Source: Punctularia strigosozonata HHB-11173 SS5
Lineage: Eukaryota; Basidiomycota; Agaricomycetes; Corticiales; Punctulariaceae
DNA length: 64,000 bases
Direction: 5' to 3'
Assembly (NCBI RefSeq): GCF_000264995.1
Contig: NW_006767436.1
Coordinates: forward strand, 1,700,800-1,764,799
Shown: in pieces, positions 11,941 through 25,462 of the stretch
Layout: the number at the start of each line of letters is the position of its first letter
How positions within the stretch are numbered: position 1 is the stretch's first letter
The notes under the pieces: generated by a model
What the model saw: only the letters and a program-made list of their open reading frames with translations
Told to the model about the DNA's origin: nothing
Database searches by the model: none
Position numbers and translations under genes: made by a program

Positions 11941-12252
11941 AGGAGGCGCGGCATAGAGCCTCGTCGCCAGTCCTTTATGACTGACTTGGGCAGCACGGGT
12001 TGCGCTCCCTTATGATGCGTGCATATATGGGACCGCATCCATCATCCTGCAGGGCGAATGAGGGGAATGAGGATGCACACAACGCCATCCGGAGGGAACG
12101 AGGTCGTTCATAAGGTCGTTCATAATCTAAGATATCTACAGATGACCAACCAGGTTGATTTGTGCATACCAGGAAAATACTCATCCGTGCGATGGAACTC
12201 ATATACTGTTCACTCGTCAGTAGATTATCGAGCGTGGGGAATACACCATGAC
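11941..12252. other. Convergent intergenic region CTU1/Far11
   Basis: This is terminator space between two convergent genes. It contains an exact 12-bp tandem duplication (AGGTCGTTCATA, 12101-12124). I see no gene. Confidence 0.4.
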
Positions 12253-15200
12253 TCACCCATAAGCATACTCCACTTCGTCTACGCCCGCGCCCTCCGCGAA
12301 GGGCGTGGGTTGCTCTCTCGGCATCGGGCCCAGTTCTGGCTCCGCGTCTTGACTATCCTCGAGATCAACCGCGCTGCCATCAGATTCGTCGAGGCGGAAG
12401 GGGATGACAGGGCGGAGGCTGGCGCTGCCTGAGCTTGATCGACGCGGACTAGGTGACGATTTCGCAAGCACAGCCATGGTCTTGGGACTCATGTGCTGCA
12501 GATGGGTCAGAAATGTGCTCTGCATCGTGGGAGAATACATATACCTCCCAATTGTTTTTGTTCTCGTCCGGTATATCACGATCATCCCGCCCGCCCTCCA
12601 GCCGCGCTTCGTCTCCGAGTTCTCCAATCGAGACCACGCTCTCGCTGTCGCTGATCCCATCCGCGATCTCGGACGCGGCTTGTGGTAAGCGTGACCATGC
12701 CGATTCCGACGTTCCACCGAATAGCTGACCTTCTCCGGATTGGACGTCAGTATAGCCAAGGTCCGATAGGTACTCTTCATATTCTTCCTCGAATGCGATA
12801 TCTTCCGTCGTGTACGGTAAGAAGATCGATGGATCCGGAGCTTGCGCCCTTAATGGCGGGAAGACATCTGCTTCCACGAAGTTCGGGGTACCAACTGGTC
12901 TTATGATGCCAGACAGCTCAGGGCCGGGGTGAAGACCCTCCAAATGGGACATGCTGGCGGCACGCTTGTGGGCTTGATGCTGCTGAGCGTTAGCCTGGGG
13001 CCCATACCGCCTGTTATTGTCTGTCACAGCCTCAGTCATCGATCTTACTTTCCCTCACGGAACGCTCACAGAATTTCACGAGGTGACGCAACGCTTGCTC
13101 TTGTGCCTGCGAGTGTCATGATCGCCGGGTTTCTACCAGAGCAAATGACATACCTGGGCATCGGAGACATCATCCACTTCTGTTCCAGTGAGCCATTCGT
13201 CACGAAGGTCGGGGCGGCAGTTCAGGTAAATAGAGGTGATAACCTTCATGTTTGCTGTACACAGGTCAGCACACCGATCAGAGATGTGGAACTGTGGAAG
13301 AATATACATTGCCGCCATTTACGACCACAGAAAGGCACTTGACTCTTGATCAGTTTCAAGATGTGGAGCTGCAGCGTCGGGTGTGACACTCGCAGTACTC
13401 TTTTCAAGACCGCCTGGAGAATCTCATTAGTATGAGAAGGCTACGCACTCTGGATACGATGCGCCGCTCCACATACCGAGCTCTTGTACTGAACGAGCAT
13501 CCAAACCCTGTGCGAACGATGTTTAGAGAGCTTCTGCATGACTTTCGCGAAGTTGATAGTGGCAAAGAAGTTTCTCCATGAAAATTCAGTAATCAGCTCG
13601 ACTTCTTCTTCGTGTGTTTGGCCATTGGGAAGCAGAGTCCGTTTGACGATAGTTTTCCTTGCAGTAGTCTGCGATTCATCAGGTATGAAGATGGCTGCGC
13701 CTGCCGACCTCGCAAAATTCTGCTGGCAATACCGAAAGAAACTACGGCGAGTTCAAGAATGCTCCTACGCCCGTACCAAGTCACGTACTTATTCTCTGGC
13801 GAGTCGGCCTTCGAGACGACGGACACAGAGACCTCTTGCAAGCCAAACATCTTGAGGATCAGGAGTAAGCAGTTAGTGTCCAGCAGTAGCTGCCCAAGAT
13901 GATGAAACTTCATGACATCTACGAACGCTGTTGAGCAATTTCTCTATATATCGGTCAGAGAACACCCACGAGACACTTTGAACCACTTTAACGTCAGCAA
14001 CAGGATGGCCGAAACCGCCTTTGAGGTGATCTCCCGGTGCCGAATGACATCAATTTCCTCGAGGGTCGGCGGAGGGGAGGGAGGTTGCTCCGGTGCTGAA
14101 TATTTACGGTCAGGAGACCTCACATGCAGCCAGAGGCGACCACTGACGCGGTGAAACACCTGGCGGGAAACCACCGCCTGAGGCGGACGGGGGCGGCTGG
14201 TTACTAGTGGCCGCCGAGACCGTGGCGAGAAGCAGCTTGAGCACCACAAGAACCCAGTTGCCTAGGTTGGGGAGGAGAGAGCTCTGGGGTGCGTTCTCTG
14301 TGAGACCCTCAATGGGTGAACGCTATCTTGCACTCACGTAGATCTGTTCAATCCGTCGCAATCGCATCAAGTCTTCTTTCCTCTCCTTTGCCCGCCGTTT
14401 GTCTGCATTGGTATCAGCAGAATGAATCGAGCTTTCTGCTTCAGCTATCTTGGCATCAAGCAAAGCGATGTCGGGCAAACGCTCTACGTTCTCGTCATCC
14501 TAGGCCAGTGTCAATCAAAGTTTAGTTGGGCGGGCGAGCTCTACACACATCGTCCAGCGTGTTGACGGAATCGGTCGTTATCGTCGTTGTGAAGGTGGAA
14601 CCCGGCATATTCTGCGGCGTAAATCCTGGCATGTGCTCCAATCCACTCTCGGCAGACATACACTCCTCCCTCGTCCGCCACATCTGCCAGAGCGCAAGGC
14701 TGATGTACATGTGTTTGTTGTACAGTTTCTCCGCCTCATCGATGGCAAACGGTACGTAGCTCCCGCTGGAATATCCCCGTCCCAATCCGAATCTCTGGCT
14801 GCGAGAGAATGGAAAAAGGAAGGGCCGTGTCTGATCCGTCTGGTATTGCTGCTTCTTCGGCTTCGGTGAGGGAGGTGGACTCGGCGCTGGCGTAGCGGGT
14901 TGTGGGACGCCGCGGAAGGCTTGCTGTTGACCAGGTTGCTGTTGCTGCTGGTGATAGCCGCTGTGACCGTGGCTAAGTAGAGAGTGGTGTTCGGTATCAT
15001 CATGATTGTAATGATGCCGCACAGGAATTGGGTTGTATGCCTGAGCTAGTTTGGATGGCGGTATGGGGCTGGGCGAAGCCACGGGAAGGGGTGCATCGGG
15101 AGGCGAGAAGGTAGGGTACTTAATCGCGGTTTCGTGACGGAACACCTCGATGTCAATCGGGGTAGACTTGATGGGAAAGGCTGCACAATCTGTTAGCAAG

Positions 15201-16594
15201 GCTCGCAGTCTAACGGAAGGGTGAGGGTGAGGACCCGCCTTCTTCTGGGAGAGGTGGGAGCCCTGAAAGCTCGCGCGCAAGCTTCTTCGCTCGGTCGAGT
15301 TCACGTATTCCACCGCAGCAACTCAGGATCGTCTTCCATAGGACGAGCAATAGCTGACGAAAGCAGGTCAGTATGATAGGTCCACGAATGCAACCTTTAT
15401 TACCTTCTTGATCGGGTATCCCCGAGCTGTCTTGTCCTTTAAACCGGCGACAAGCTGGAACAAATAAACAGGGAGTGGAGGGTCCAAGCTCACTGTTGGG
15501 AATGAGAATGTCTCTGTTGTATTCGCCAACGCCACTCACTCAGTTCATCGGCAAAGTCATCCTGTCCCTTGAATACTTCTACGAGGTGGTAAAGCATGCC
15601 TAGATACACTGATATTTCTGTATTGACTTCCTCCAGCAAGTCGGCCTTGTCCTCGGCGGAGATGTTGAAATGGGCGGTGTCCGCATCGGACAGAGAGCTT
15701 TATGGCCTAAGATCGCGCGGTGAATATGGAGAAATCTATGCACTCACCAGAGCAAATCATGGCGATGGCCGGCGATCTTCATAGCCTCGATGATGTTGCC
15801 CAATCCGTTTGCGGCTCGGACCACTTTGCCGTTCTCCACTATCCAATGCAACTGATGCTCGGGAGACGTGGTTTCCGCGAAGGTGCCTGTGAAGAGATGA
15901 ATGACACGCAAGCGGCGAGCAGCTCAGGAACACACCTTGTAGGACGTAGAGTAACCTACGAGCATTAGTGAAACGAATGACAGCATCACGGTGTTCCAGG
16001 CTTTCGAGGAGGATCTCAACATGCGCCTTGCGCTTTGAAAAGGGGGCTTTGGTCCATTCTGATGCGGATTCAGGATAGATCATGTAAACCGAGCACGTAA
16101 CGATTACCTCCTTCAAATGAACCCTCCCATGCTTTCATGTTCTCGGCGACCTGAGGCATCTCTACGTACGCATAGAATTCTTCTATTTCGTTAATGACAG
16201 TATCTTCATCGTCGTAATGAAAGTCGTAAAAAGATTGCTGGACAGGCGTGTAAGCACATGGCATTGATACGAGGGTGAGGTTGAAGGGCAGGCTTGCCTT
16301 TGGCTTGGGCGCTGATCCGACCATGGCCTTGAGCTGGCCCAGAGTAATGGAGTCCAGCCCAATCTGCTGTGTGTTCGGTCCATCTTCCTGTCGTTGGCCA
16401 TTGAGAAACTGGGAGAAGGACATGACAGCGTCCGAGACGTCCGAGTCAGTGCCGAGAAACGCGTTCGTGTAAGTCACGCTTTGCGAGCACGTGACCGCGG
16501 GACATCTCTGCCTTTCGAAGAGCAGCACAATTTCCGCAACCCTAGGAACCTCCTGCGTATTACTATTTGAGAGAACGGATTCAGTCTGTTCCAT
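12253..16594 (-). CDS. FAR11: STRIPAK complex subunit, Far11/STRIP family (N1221 domain)
   Basis: Far11/STRIP proteins scaffold the STRIPAK phosphatase complex, which in fungi controls cell fusion, septation, mating and fruiting-body development. The N-terminal N1221 domain shows DSITLGQLKAMVGSAP, FDFHYDDEDTVINEIEEFYA and KRKAHVEILLESLEHRDAVIR. Next comes LWKTILSCCGGIRELDRAKK, a proline/glutamine-rich linker (14870-15100 area), then AEKLYNKHMYISLALWQMWR. The C-terminal DUF3402-type region holds HHLGQLLLDTNCLLLILKMF, NEHPNPVRTMFRELLHDFRE and EEEYEEYLSDLGY. It ends in an acidic tail at 12253-12255. The start is uncertain: an in-frame ATG exists at 16594 and another at 16423 (MSFSQFLNGQ), which is nearer the conserved part. 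About 15 introns. A human STRIP1/2-type order of motifs supports the call. Confidence 0.87.
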
Positions 16595-17467
16595 GGAATG
16601 ACGACCGAGTGGACAGATCCGAGACGTCACAGTACGTAGCAATTCTAACTAGTTCCCGCGTCATGGAGAGGCCACCGTCCCGTGGGGCCGAACACCGGCC
16701 TCAGGGGAAGAGGGGCCCCATCCTCGGCTCATCGTCCCGGCAACGCGTGGCCGCGCGCGATGGAGGCTGATATCGTTGTGCAGATTGTCGCTGGACGAGA
16801 AGATCACGATGAAGATACGTGTGGCTCGTAGGGAAAGTTGGGGGCTCTAGATCTGTGCCCGGAACTCCGCCTTCTCGTCCCCAGAGACGGACACGTTCCG
16901 GTGAACCCACCGAAACTGCTTGCAGTTGTACTTGATCCACCCGATTGGCCCCAACCGCGGTGGTTTCAGAGAAAAAACGGCGGGCCGTGGCGATTTTTGC
17001 AGACGCACGTGACGTAGTGGACGGCGCTCTGGTCGGCTGGTGACTCTTGCGTCCCACCACGACCTCGCTGGATCCGGCTCACGTCGGTCCTCCACTCGCC
17101 CTCCCCTGATTGCTGGTCGCCACCACCGTCAAGACAGCTCAGGCCACTCCCTGCTCCCCTAGATCGGTGGTCACCGGGCGAAGACTCTCGTCCCAGTCTG
17201 GCTCTGCTATAATCTACTCCAAAAGGCACGCCTTTGCTGCGCGTTGGCCATCCCTAGTTCTCTCTGTCCGCTTTTCCTTGTCTCACTCTTGGTCTCGATT
17301 CCATCGCTTTCTCTTCATTAACGACATATATCACGACTTGTTCTTTCTTCGTCTTCGACCGCCACCCGCTCCTGCCAACACAACAGGAGCCCCTAGAAGA
17401 GACTGTCGTTTCCGCTACTCCTCAGTGGCTTGACGACCGGGTCTCCGCCTCCGATCCCCCACTGCAG
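16595..17467. promoter_or_regulatory. Long divergent intergenic region Far11/cyclin
   Basis: This is an 870-bp stretch between divergent genes, unusually long for this window. Pyrimidine-rich sequence and a TATAAT-like patch near 17210 precede the cyclin start, so the part from about 17200 to 17467 is probably 5' leader. Other frames in the stretch show no domain. Confidence 0.4.
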
Positions 17468-19837
17468 ATGCCGGTTCCCGTTCCGCACATCCACGAGCAG
17501 CCAGTTCATCTCGCCATCAAACCAGATCACGCTGGCGACCTGCAAGGAAGGCACCTTTCCGTATTTCACAGCCACAATCTGTCGGTCCCTCTGAAGAGTC
17601 AGCCCGCCCCGGCCGGGGATCGGGCTGGCTCGCTCCCGTATGCGAGGCCATCGTCCAGGCCGCATCGTATCTGGGAGGACGACAGTCGAAGGGAGGATTG
17701 TGAAAACGTGTATTCTGATTTTGCCCTCCATGCGCTGCCCAAAGTGACACCAGCGAGAAGCAGTGATCCCGTCATGCTTCCCCCATTATCCCGAGTACTT
17801 GGGTCCGTATACGTGCCCCCCATCAAGCCGATGGGATACGCTTCAGACGATGAGGATGGCATGGCATACGACGAATACACTCCGGGCCATCTTACGGACG
17901 GAGAATGCAATTGGGACTCCCCGGACGTCCCGGATGCAAGCAATGCCGGCGTGTACGCGAAATCTAACTCGCTCTACTGCGACGAATACGAGGAGATATA
18001 CCGCTCTCGAGGTTTCTCTCCCATCTACGAAGATCCCTCCCCAACACTGGACACGCTCCCCGGTCCTGACTCTAGTCCTTTAGGTCCGTTGACACCCTTC
18101 GGGGACTTCGTGGACAGAGCAGTCGCCGCCGGCGATGCGCCTGTGGTCTTTCGTGGTGACAACTATTGGACCGACGCTGGTCAGATGTCACAGCAGTGCC
18201 AGCATGGTTACTGCGAGATGCAGTGCGGCTGTCAGCAGCCGGTTTCTTATACCTGCGACGCCGCGCGTGTTCAACCTCCTCCTCCCACCCTTGTCATTAC
18301 CCCTACGGCGGATTCAAGCTACAAGAAGTTGGCAGAGCCATTGGCGGAATGGGTCGCCCTGTATGCTTGGAAAGTGTGTACCACGGGGATGGACCTACGC
18401 CCCGTCTTCGTAGTGCCGTCGTCGTACGTCTGTTCAGCTTACGGCATTTTACCAGTCACTCATCCTACTGCAGCGGACACTCAAAGCAACAGGCCACCCT
18501 ACCTCCTAGTCACCTCGTGGCGCGCGTGCGGTCTTTGCTTTTATCGACACTCCTCCAGCCATCTGCCGTATTTCTGTCGCTGTGGTATATCGTCAAGTTC
18601 CCGGTCTTCTTCGGGCAGGTCACCATCGGTCCTGAGTTTTTCCGAGAGACGCGTTTTAGAATGGAACTGGAGAAATTGCTCGGCACCGGGACTTACGCTG
18701 CTGAAAGGGGTACCGCGGAGCTTGAGGCGGCATATCGGGTAATCTTGCTCGGATTTATGTTCGCGAATAAATGGTTGGACGACCATACATTTTCAAACAA
18801 GACCTGGTATGTGAACGCTGTGGCGCCTCTGATCACCGAGCTGATTTGTGTTGACTAGGCACTCCATCTCCAATGTCCCCATCGTCGAGATCAACAGACT
18901 GGAACTGCTCGCGCTGGACGTTCTCGACCACGATCTTTCGATAACTCCCCGTGCATGGACAAAATGGCTCTCCCATATCGCGGATTACCACATGGCACTC
19001 GCTGCCTGCAGTGGTCACCCTCAGCCCATCGCGAGGCCCTCGAACAGCCCACACTCGATCATCCGCAAGACGATCGATGAGCTAGTACAGGCACCGGCGT
19101 CAGCCTGTGCTTCGCTCCAGTCTCACGACCAGTTGGCCAGTGGTCACCCGGAACCCGTCTTCCTGGGTTTGGAAGAACGCCAGCGCCGCAAAATGGAGGA
19201 GGAGGAAGCGCGTGCGCATATGGATGATATCGACCTTGACGAAGATGGTCCACTCCGTCAGGAGTACCTGCCGAAGCGTCGCGTCGGCAGGCACAGCTCT
19301 CTGCGTAGCAATTCTTCAGCAGAAAGCACCGCAAGTGTTCTATCTGATCGCTTCCTCCCTCCACCATCGAAGTGGAGTCCTCATGCCGACGAACCGTTGT
19401 CGCGGTCGAGGCCGGCGGGTATGGGCCAGTATCTTGCACCACTTCCACCGGCTGGCCAGGTTTCTGCCATGCTCCCGCCTCCCGCCCCGTACCCAGCTCA
19501 GTATCGATCATGGCCGACCAACGTGCCGTACCTATCAGGTTACTCGTACGACCCGACGGCATTTTACTCGCAGTCCTGTTGTCCCATCGCCGACGTAGGC
19601 TATCATCAGCCTGACTCGTCCCATGCGCGTCATCATTCCGTTCCCTACGCTCATTACACAATGGAGCCTCCTCGACTTGGTCATGGGTATAGTGACATGC
19701 GCATGACCGCGCGAGAGGATAGTGCCTGTGCGGAAGCGCTGTGGTCTGGCAACCATCACAGATACAATATGTCGTACGGTCCGGCGTTCCTCCACTCTCA
19801 ACCTCCCGTTCATCTGCAGGGCTGGCTCCGAGCTTAG
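17468..19837 (+). CDS. PHO80/PCL-like cyclin with long disordered flanks
   Basis: This is a cyclin-box protein of the PHO85-partner type, predicted to bind and direct a cyclin-dependent kinase. The first 290 residues are proline/serine-rich and disordered, with acidic patches (MGYASDDEDGMAYDEY). The cyclin box starts near LAEWVALYAWKVCTTGMDLR and runs on with LLLSTLLQPSAVFLSLWYIV, VILLGFMFANKWLDDHTFSN and, after an intron ending at 18858, VPIVEINRLELLALDVLDHD. An intron near 18420-18450 must also be removed. The C-terminal 300 residues are again low complexity and rich in proline, histidine and tyrosine, ending at TAG 19835-19837. A related but shorter cyclin lies at 25463-26979. Which kinase it uses cannot be read from sequence. 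Confidence 0.83.
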
Positions 19838-20645
19838 GTCGATTCACGGATCACAGATCTCATCATCCCAGCAAGCTCACTACATCACTCAGTGTTCCAA
19901 CATCGTTTCAGTATCCCGAATTCATGGCCCTCCCTTACTTCGACGACATATCCATCCTGTCCATTGGGAACACCTGGCCTCATATATCACATCGATTTCA
20001 CGTTCGCCATGTCATATTTATCATCGACCGCTTCATGCCCTCTATCATCCGTCCTGCCATACATCAAGGACTCAAGCTCGAGTCTCCCCGGCGAGACTCT
20101 AGAAGAATAGGACTCCGAACTTTATACAATGTTCTGGCTTTTAACCCGCGTTCATTGTTCCATATGTTCCACACTCCGCGCACCCTAAAATCCTGTGTCA
20201 GCTAATACCTCTCTTCTTCTTCGTGTGTGCCTCTTGGTCTCGAAACCGTCCCTGCTTACCGTCAGGAAACGCCTATGAAAACACCAAAAAAAATCTCCTT
20301 TCCTTTTTCGGTTCGATTAACTGGCTTTCTCCCCTGCCCTTTCGACCTCTATCAGCGGCCGTCAGCCCCTTGGTCCGCACCCTCAACCACCCCAACCTCC
20401 CTTCTTTCTCAGGCGTCCGACGTCTTGTAAACTTCATATATGCCATACCTGTTCGTGGCCCTAGACGTAGTGCGTCAATGAACACGTCGATGCCACTGTG
20501 ACAGTGGCCACCTACGTACGAGCCTCGCGCGACTCTCACAATGTAGTATCCGCAAACCGAGAATTGACAATACATTGCACTCGTACACCATCTACGCCGA
20601 CTATGAAATACATCGATATCAGTACTCCGCACAAGATCTACTCGA
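19838..20645. other. Convergent 3' region cyclin/UBA1
   Basis: About 800 bp lie between the two stop codons. The left part is pyrimidine-rich and probably the cyclin 3' UTR. Open frames here (for example 20223-20501) lack domains and overlap on several frames, so I treat them as chance. Confidence 0.4.
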
Positions 20646-23600
20646 CTAGATATGCACGACGAGGAATGGGACCTGTATTCCGAATCAGTCAGTATCATGC
20701 GACGTGACAATTCAACGGAGGCACACACATCGACGTCCTCGCCATCCTCGTCTGAAACCATAACCTCCGCGATGAGATGCTTCGCATGAGGAGGAATAGG
20801 CTTCTTGCTGACATGCTCCACCAGTTTGCTAAACTTCATCGGCAACCTCTCTTCGCTCTGATGAATGACAAAAGTTAGTTGAAGCATGAAAGATGATCGC
20901 CCTGGCTATTGCACCTTCTTCTTGCCGATGAAGGAGCTCCACAGCATGCTGACGCCCTGGCTGACCATGCCAACGTCAAGCTTGTGTTCCTTCTGGAACC
21001 AGTCGACGATCTCCTGCAGCGTAGGGTCACCTTTGAAGTCGAAACGGTCCCACAACGTCCAATCAATGTTGCCGTACTTGCTCTTCTTCGCAGCAATTGG
21101 TTCCGAGAAACCGAAGAAGGGAAGCGCGAGGTTGACAAAGCCATTCTTGTAATCCTCCAGCTTGTTCTTGCCATCGATGACCTACTCATTCGGCAGGCAT
21201 GTTATACATGTATCACGATGTTGACCTGTCGACGCGTACCTTGTACAGTTCGAGGCAGACGAGACCAGTGATGAGTGATGTCGTCGTTGCAATAGCGGGT
21301 ATGATTTTGCCAGCAATTTGTTTCGTAGTGTGCCGGTCTGCGGGATTGATGTTGTAGTTCATCGCCCGCAGATTGGATGCAGCCGTGATGAAATCAATAT
21401 GGTGATTACTATCATCATCCTTTTCAAAATGAGCGGGAGTCAACCGGTAGCCAGCAAGCGACGAAGGCGCAGGCAACTTCTTGACGAGTTCACTTTCATC
21501 GACGTCTACAAAACCTTCTGTTAGCACGGCCGGCTACGGCACCGTTGTGACGCCGGTCCTCACCAGCTCCTCCACTTGCATCTTGAGCAGGGTCGTTCTC
21601 GTTGACCTGAATCCTGACTCCACTCTTCGGCGTGAACTCCGGGACGATGACCGAATCTGCGACCTTCTTGAAGAGATTTGGATCGTTCTCCCCCTTCAAT
21701 CCGTAATTGGCAGCACGAAGGTTAGCTGCAGCGATGATGTATGACAGATGCGTAGGCTGCGTGCAGTTTGTCAATACCTAAACCACCACAGCCCGACGGA
21801 ATCACTAACATCGTTCGAGTTGAAGGTGAGTGGGTCAGGTGCGCGCTTAGGGCCACTCCAAAATGGCTGTCCAGTGCTCGTCACCGCATCCTTCGGCAAA
21901 CTGTAGAGCAGCTGTCGAATGTTGTTGTTGTACTTCTTCTCGAACTGTAACCGTGCCCAGACAATGCACTCCTCGAAGGTTAGGGGTCGTTCGGTAACCA
22001 GGTAGGAAACTATCTGCTCGAGTTGTTCTTTTGATTGACCCGAATGCTTTATAGTAGTCTCAAGGTAGTTAGGCTCTGATAGGTACGAGTTGACGGCCTG
22101 GGGAGGCTTGACGAAGAGATCGTCGAAGTCCGTGCGCGCCCACTAAGAGGAAATCAATATCATTCATGAGAAGTGATCTGACTTTTTACCTCGATAGTAT
22201 GCTGGATTGCGTTGGGGAAGTTCTTGACCGTGCACGATGGAGTTTCTTTCTCCGGAGGATCTTGAGACGACGAGTACGACTCGGTAAGATGAGGGTAGAC
22301 GACTTGGACGTTGCCTTTGGTGCCGAGCGTCCCAGACTCGAGGAGAGGTTTCTCATAAAAGACGCAACGACGGTCCATATACTCGCCTGTCTGTTCATCA
22401 GCGCAATGCCAATTGCAGCAGCCCGGACGACTTACGTGCTTTTACGTTATCCAGGGCATTGGTCACGCAATCGATGTCCGCAAAGAATTCATCGCCGTAG
22501 ATGTCTAGATTCTCTTTAGGACGCTATGACAAGGGGCGAGCGCGCCGACTTACTCTCAGTATCTGGGCCCACAGGTTCCTGTTTGCAAGATATATGACCT
22601 TGCAGATCAGGATTCATGGCAGCAACTGCGGCGGCAGCGACTTCAGATTTGAACTTTCCTAGGTCCTTAGCCCGGAACAAGAACTGGCGATTGAGGTTAC
22701 TCTTCTCGATTGTATCCAAGTCGGTGACATGAATTATGCCTCGGGAACCGGAGCCGACGCCCATCATGCTCCAATTCTTGAGCATCTCGCAGCCGATGGC
22801 ACCTGAGCCGACAAGGAATACGCGGAAACTGCTGATCTTCTCTTGGAAAGCTTTGCCGAAGACAGCAATTTGTCCATCGTATCGAGATCCGATGGGCTGG
22901 CAATCGGCTTCCGTCGGAAGCTCTTTAGGCAACGACTCCAAGGAATCGAAGTACAAATGCTGAACCATGGGGTGGAACTTGGCCGAGCAAGCTTTCAGAA
23001 CCTCCTGTGCCACAAAGCCTCCGATGACAGCAGCCAGGGGAGAGAGGTCTCCAGTTGCTTGATAGGATAGTTCGCGAATAATCTTGTCGTCCACGTCGGC
23101 ATCTATCTTCTTTGCCAGATCAACAACTATCGCTGCATCATCGGCATTTCGAGGGCGAGGAGAACGGAGGTGCTGGGCACGGAATTCCGCGAGAGCCTGG
23201 AACCCAGCATGAAGAGTCTTAGGACGCTCGAACTTGGCGAAGTCAGTGACAAAGAATTCTGGCGACTTGATGGACTCGCGCAGAGATTTCTAACAAATTT
23301 CTGAACGTCAAAACTTGATATTCATCTCGAGAAGATTACTCACGAATTCAATGATCTTTGGCATCTTGACCTGCGTAAAGATACCGCCAGACTTGTAATC
23401 ACCAAGGTTTGATGTGTCTCCGATGGTGAAAGTATAAGGTCCCTTCACAGAGACCTTTCGAGGTTCGCAACCGTTCAATTCCTCCATGCCCTTGACCTCA
23501 GAAAACGTAACGAAATCGCCATCCTCGAGGCCGTGACGGGTCTCGTCAAGCGTGGTCACAAGACCCTCCCTATCCTTGGCTATTTCAACTACCATTCCTG

Positions 23601-24501
23601 TCAGTGGTTGTTCGCCAGTAGGGTCGACACAAGTGAATTTAGGTCCGAAGTCAGTAAATATAGACCTGGAGCTCGATGAGTCACGTTAAACCAATCGAAA
23701 TATGTCATGCCCACCCGAATAGACCACGCGTCTCGGCAGAGATGAAGTGCACGCCATTGGCATGGGTCCAATCATTGATCTCAAGTTGCTTGCTGAGGGG
23801 GACTCCACACAAGACAACGACCTACGCCGATGCATGAGCTAACAACATCGACACACGCAGCGCAAAGCGCATACCTGGAACCCTTTGATGAGGTCCACCG
23901 TCAGTTCCTGGCCAGATGGAGCATCAAGCACGCGGACGGGGACATAAGCATTCAACTCGGCGAGACGGCCGACTGTCGCTGCTGCGCGAGGCTTGCCGAT
24001 ATCTTCTTCCCTCAGAAAGAACTAGACATAGTATTAGGCAACTCTGGATATTTTTATTTTGAGGATCGAGCATACGTACTTGGGAACTGAGGTCTGCAAC
24101 AGCCACGGGCTCGGGGTCATAAATCGTCACTGACTTGACACCCGCGAGAGCCAGGTTTTTAGCTGGATAGTGGTTCGGCATTCCAATTTCAGTGAGAACG
24201 GGATTACTTTACTGGAGATTTTGTTGCGCACCGATCTCAACACCTAGGCCTTGGAGCCCGATAACGAGGACATTGGAAGCAGCCATACGCTTCATTGCTG
24301 AAGTATGGACATCAGCACTCATGCTGCACCATTAGCACAGATAAGTCCTTGCCTTCATGTCCTAGCACATATCTGTCGGGATATCAGTACGTGCCATCGC
24401 TAAAACACCGGCAATATTACTAACAGCTGGCGAGAGTACAAACCCTCATCGATCGCGGTTTCGTCGATATCCATGGAGGATGGAAGATTGCCCGAAGACA
24501 T
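20646..24501 (-). CDS. UBA1: Ubiquitin-activating enzyme E1
   Basis: UBA1 adenylates ubiquitin, forms a thioester with it and hands it to E2 enzymes; it is normally essential. It starts [20 protein letters not shown] at 24501, followed by [19 protein letters not shown] and [10 protein letters not shown] (inactive adenylation half). FVSAETRG.. and the active adenylation half follow: [34 protein letters not shown] and [17 protein letters not shown]. The thioester region reads [17 protein letters not shown] near 22215-22260 and carries the catalytic cysteine. The C-terminal ubiquitin-fold domain has [20 protein letters not shown]. After a last intron it ends [11 protein letters not shown] at TAG 20646-20648. 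More than ten introns, all readable in frame, give about 1,010 residues as expected. It sits between two cyclin genes. Confidence 0.95.
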
Positions 24502-25462
24502 GGTCGTGTGCGTTGGTCGTAACCGATCAGAGTCGGTCGATACGTCGGATGAAGTGAGCGCAGATGCAAGCTGTAGTGGACGCGACTGCGACAGATTCAG
24601 AGAACAGCTTAAGCAGGCTTAAGCAGACGCGCAATGGGGATCGACCACGTGAGAGCACAATTACTCAGATTTCTACTCTACGCTCTATTCGACTGGAAGG
24701 GGGTCGTTCCGCCGACCCAATCCTCGCTAGGCTCGCGTTTCTGATTAAGAGTGCGGGTACGGTGGATCCAGGGATAATTCGTTTGGCGCAAAACATCAAG
24801 GCTGCTATGACATAACAGCCCGAGCACTGAACACTGTTGGACTCACGTGCGATTTCACGGTGCTCGGAACTCGGCGGTTAAGTAGTATTATTATAAGCAC
24901 GGTAGATAGTCCGCCTGTCAGTTCTTACATAGGTTTGTGCTTTACGTTCATTCTCAGCGCGTGCCTGCAGCGCTGCTTGTTACACAGATTCAATCATAAT
25001 GGCCACAACGTGTCTTTGTCACGCAAAATAATTTAAGTTCTCGACCGCGAAGCTCGTCATCGCTCGACGTTCACAGCATGCAGGTCAGGTCGGCATGACC
25101 AAGGCCACATTGTGAATGACATCACTGAAGCCCGGACTACCGAGGCCCGAGCAAGAGAGTGCATTTGCAGGTGCTACATAATAAAAGTTCGTCACAGTAG
25201 GCAGTGATATGCGCGGAAGCCTGCCATGCAGTGCATATCCGCTCCACTTTGCCCGTGCTGATATACTCTAATCGGGAGAAAAGACAGAACAAAGAGGTCG
25301 CGCAAACCCAATCGCCGGGAGTACTCGTACAATTGACTCCACCATCTACCGGATTTCCTCATGATACTGGTGCGGGCCATACTTCGCCGGGCGGCGAGAA
25401 TGACGAGTGCGGAGGGGAGCATGTATGCGAGATGTGTGCGAGCGCGGCCCTCGATGGAGATG
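24502..25462. other. Intergenic region upstream of UBA1
   Basis: This is a 960-bp stretch with the UBA1 promoter on its left and the end of the second cyclin gene on its right. An 83-codon plus-strand frame (24564-24815) has no recognisable domain. A short tandem repeat of GCTTAAGCAG lies near 24608-24627. I see nothing else. Confidence 0.4.

Noticed and set aside
12101-12124. 12-bp tandem duplication AGGTCGTTCATA
   Set aside because: Too short and isolated to imply an element; noted only as local slippage.
20223-20501. 92-codon plus frame between cyclin and UBA1
   Set aside because: No domain, overlaps probable 3' UTR, and competing frames exist.
24564-24815. 83-codon plus frame upstream of UBA1
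   Set aside because: No domain or splice context; it lies in the probable UBA1 promoter.
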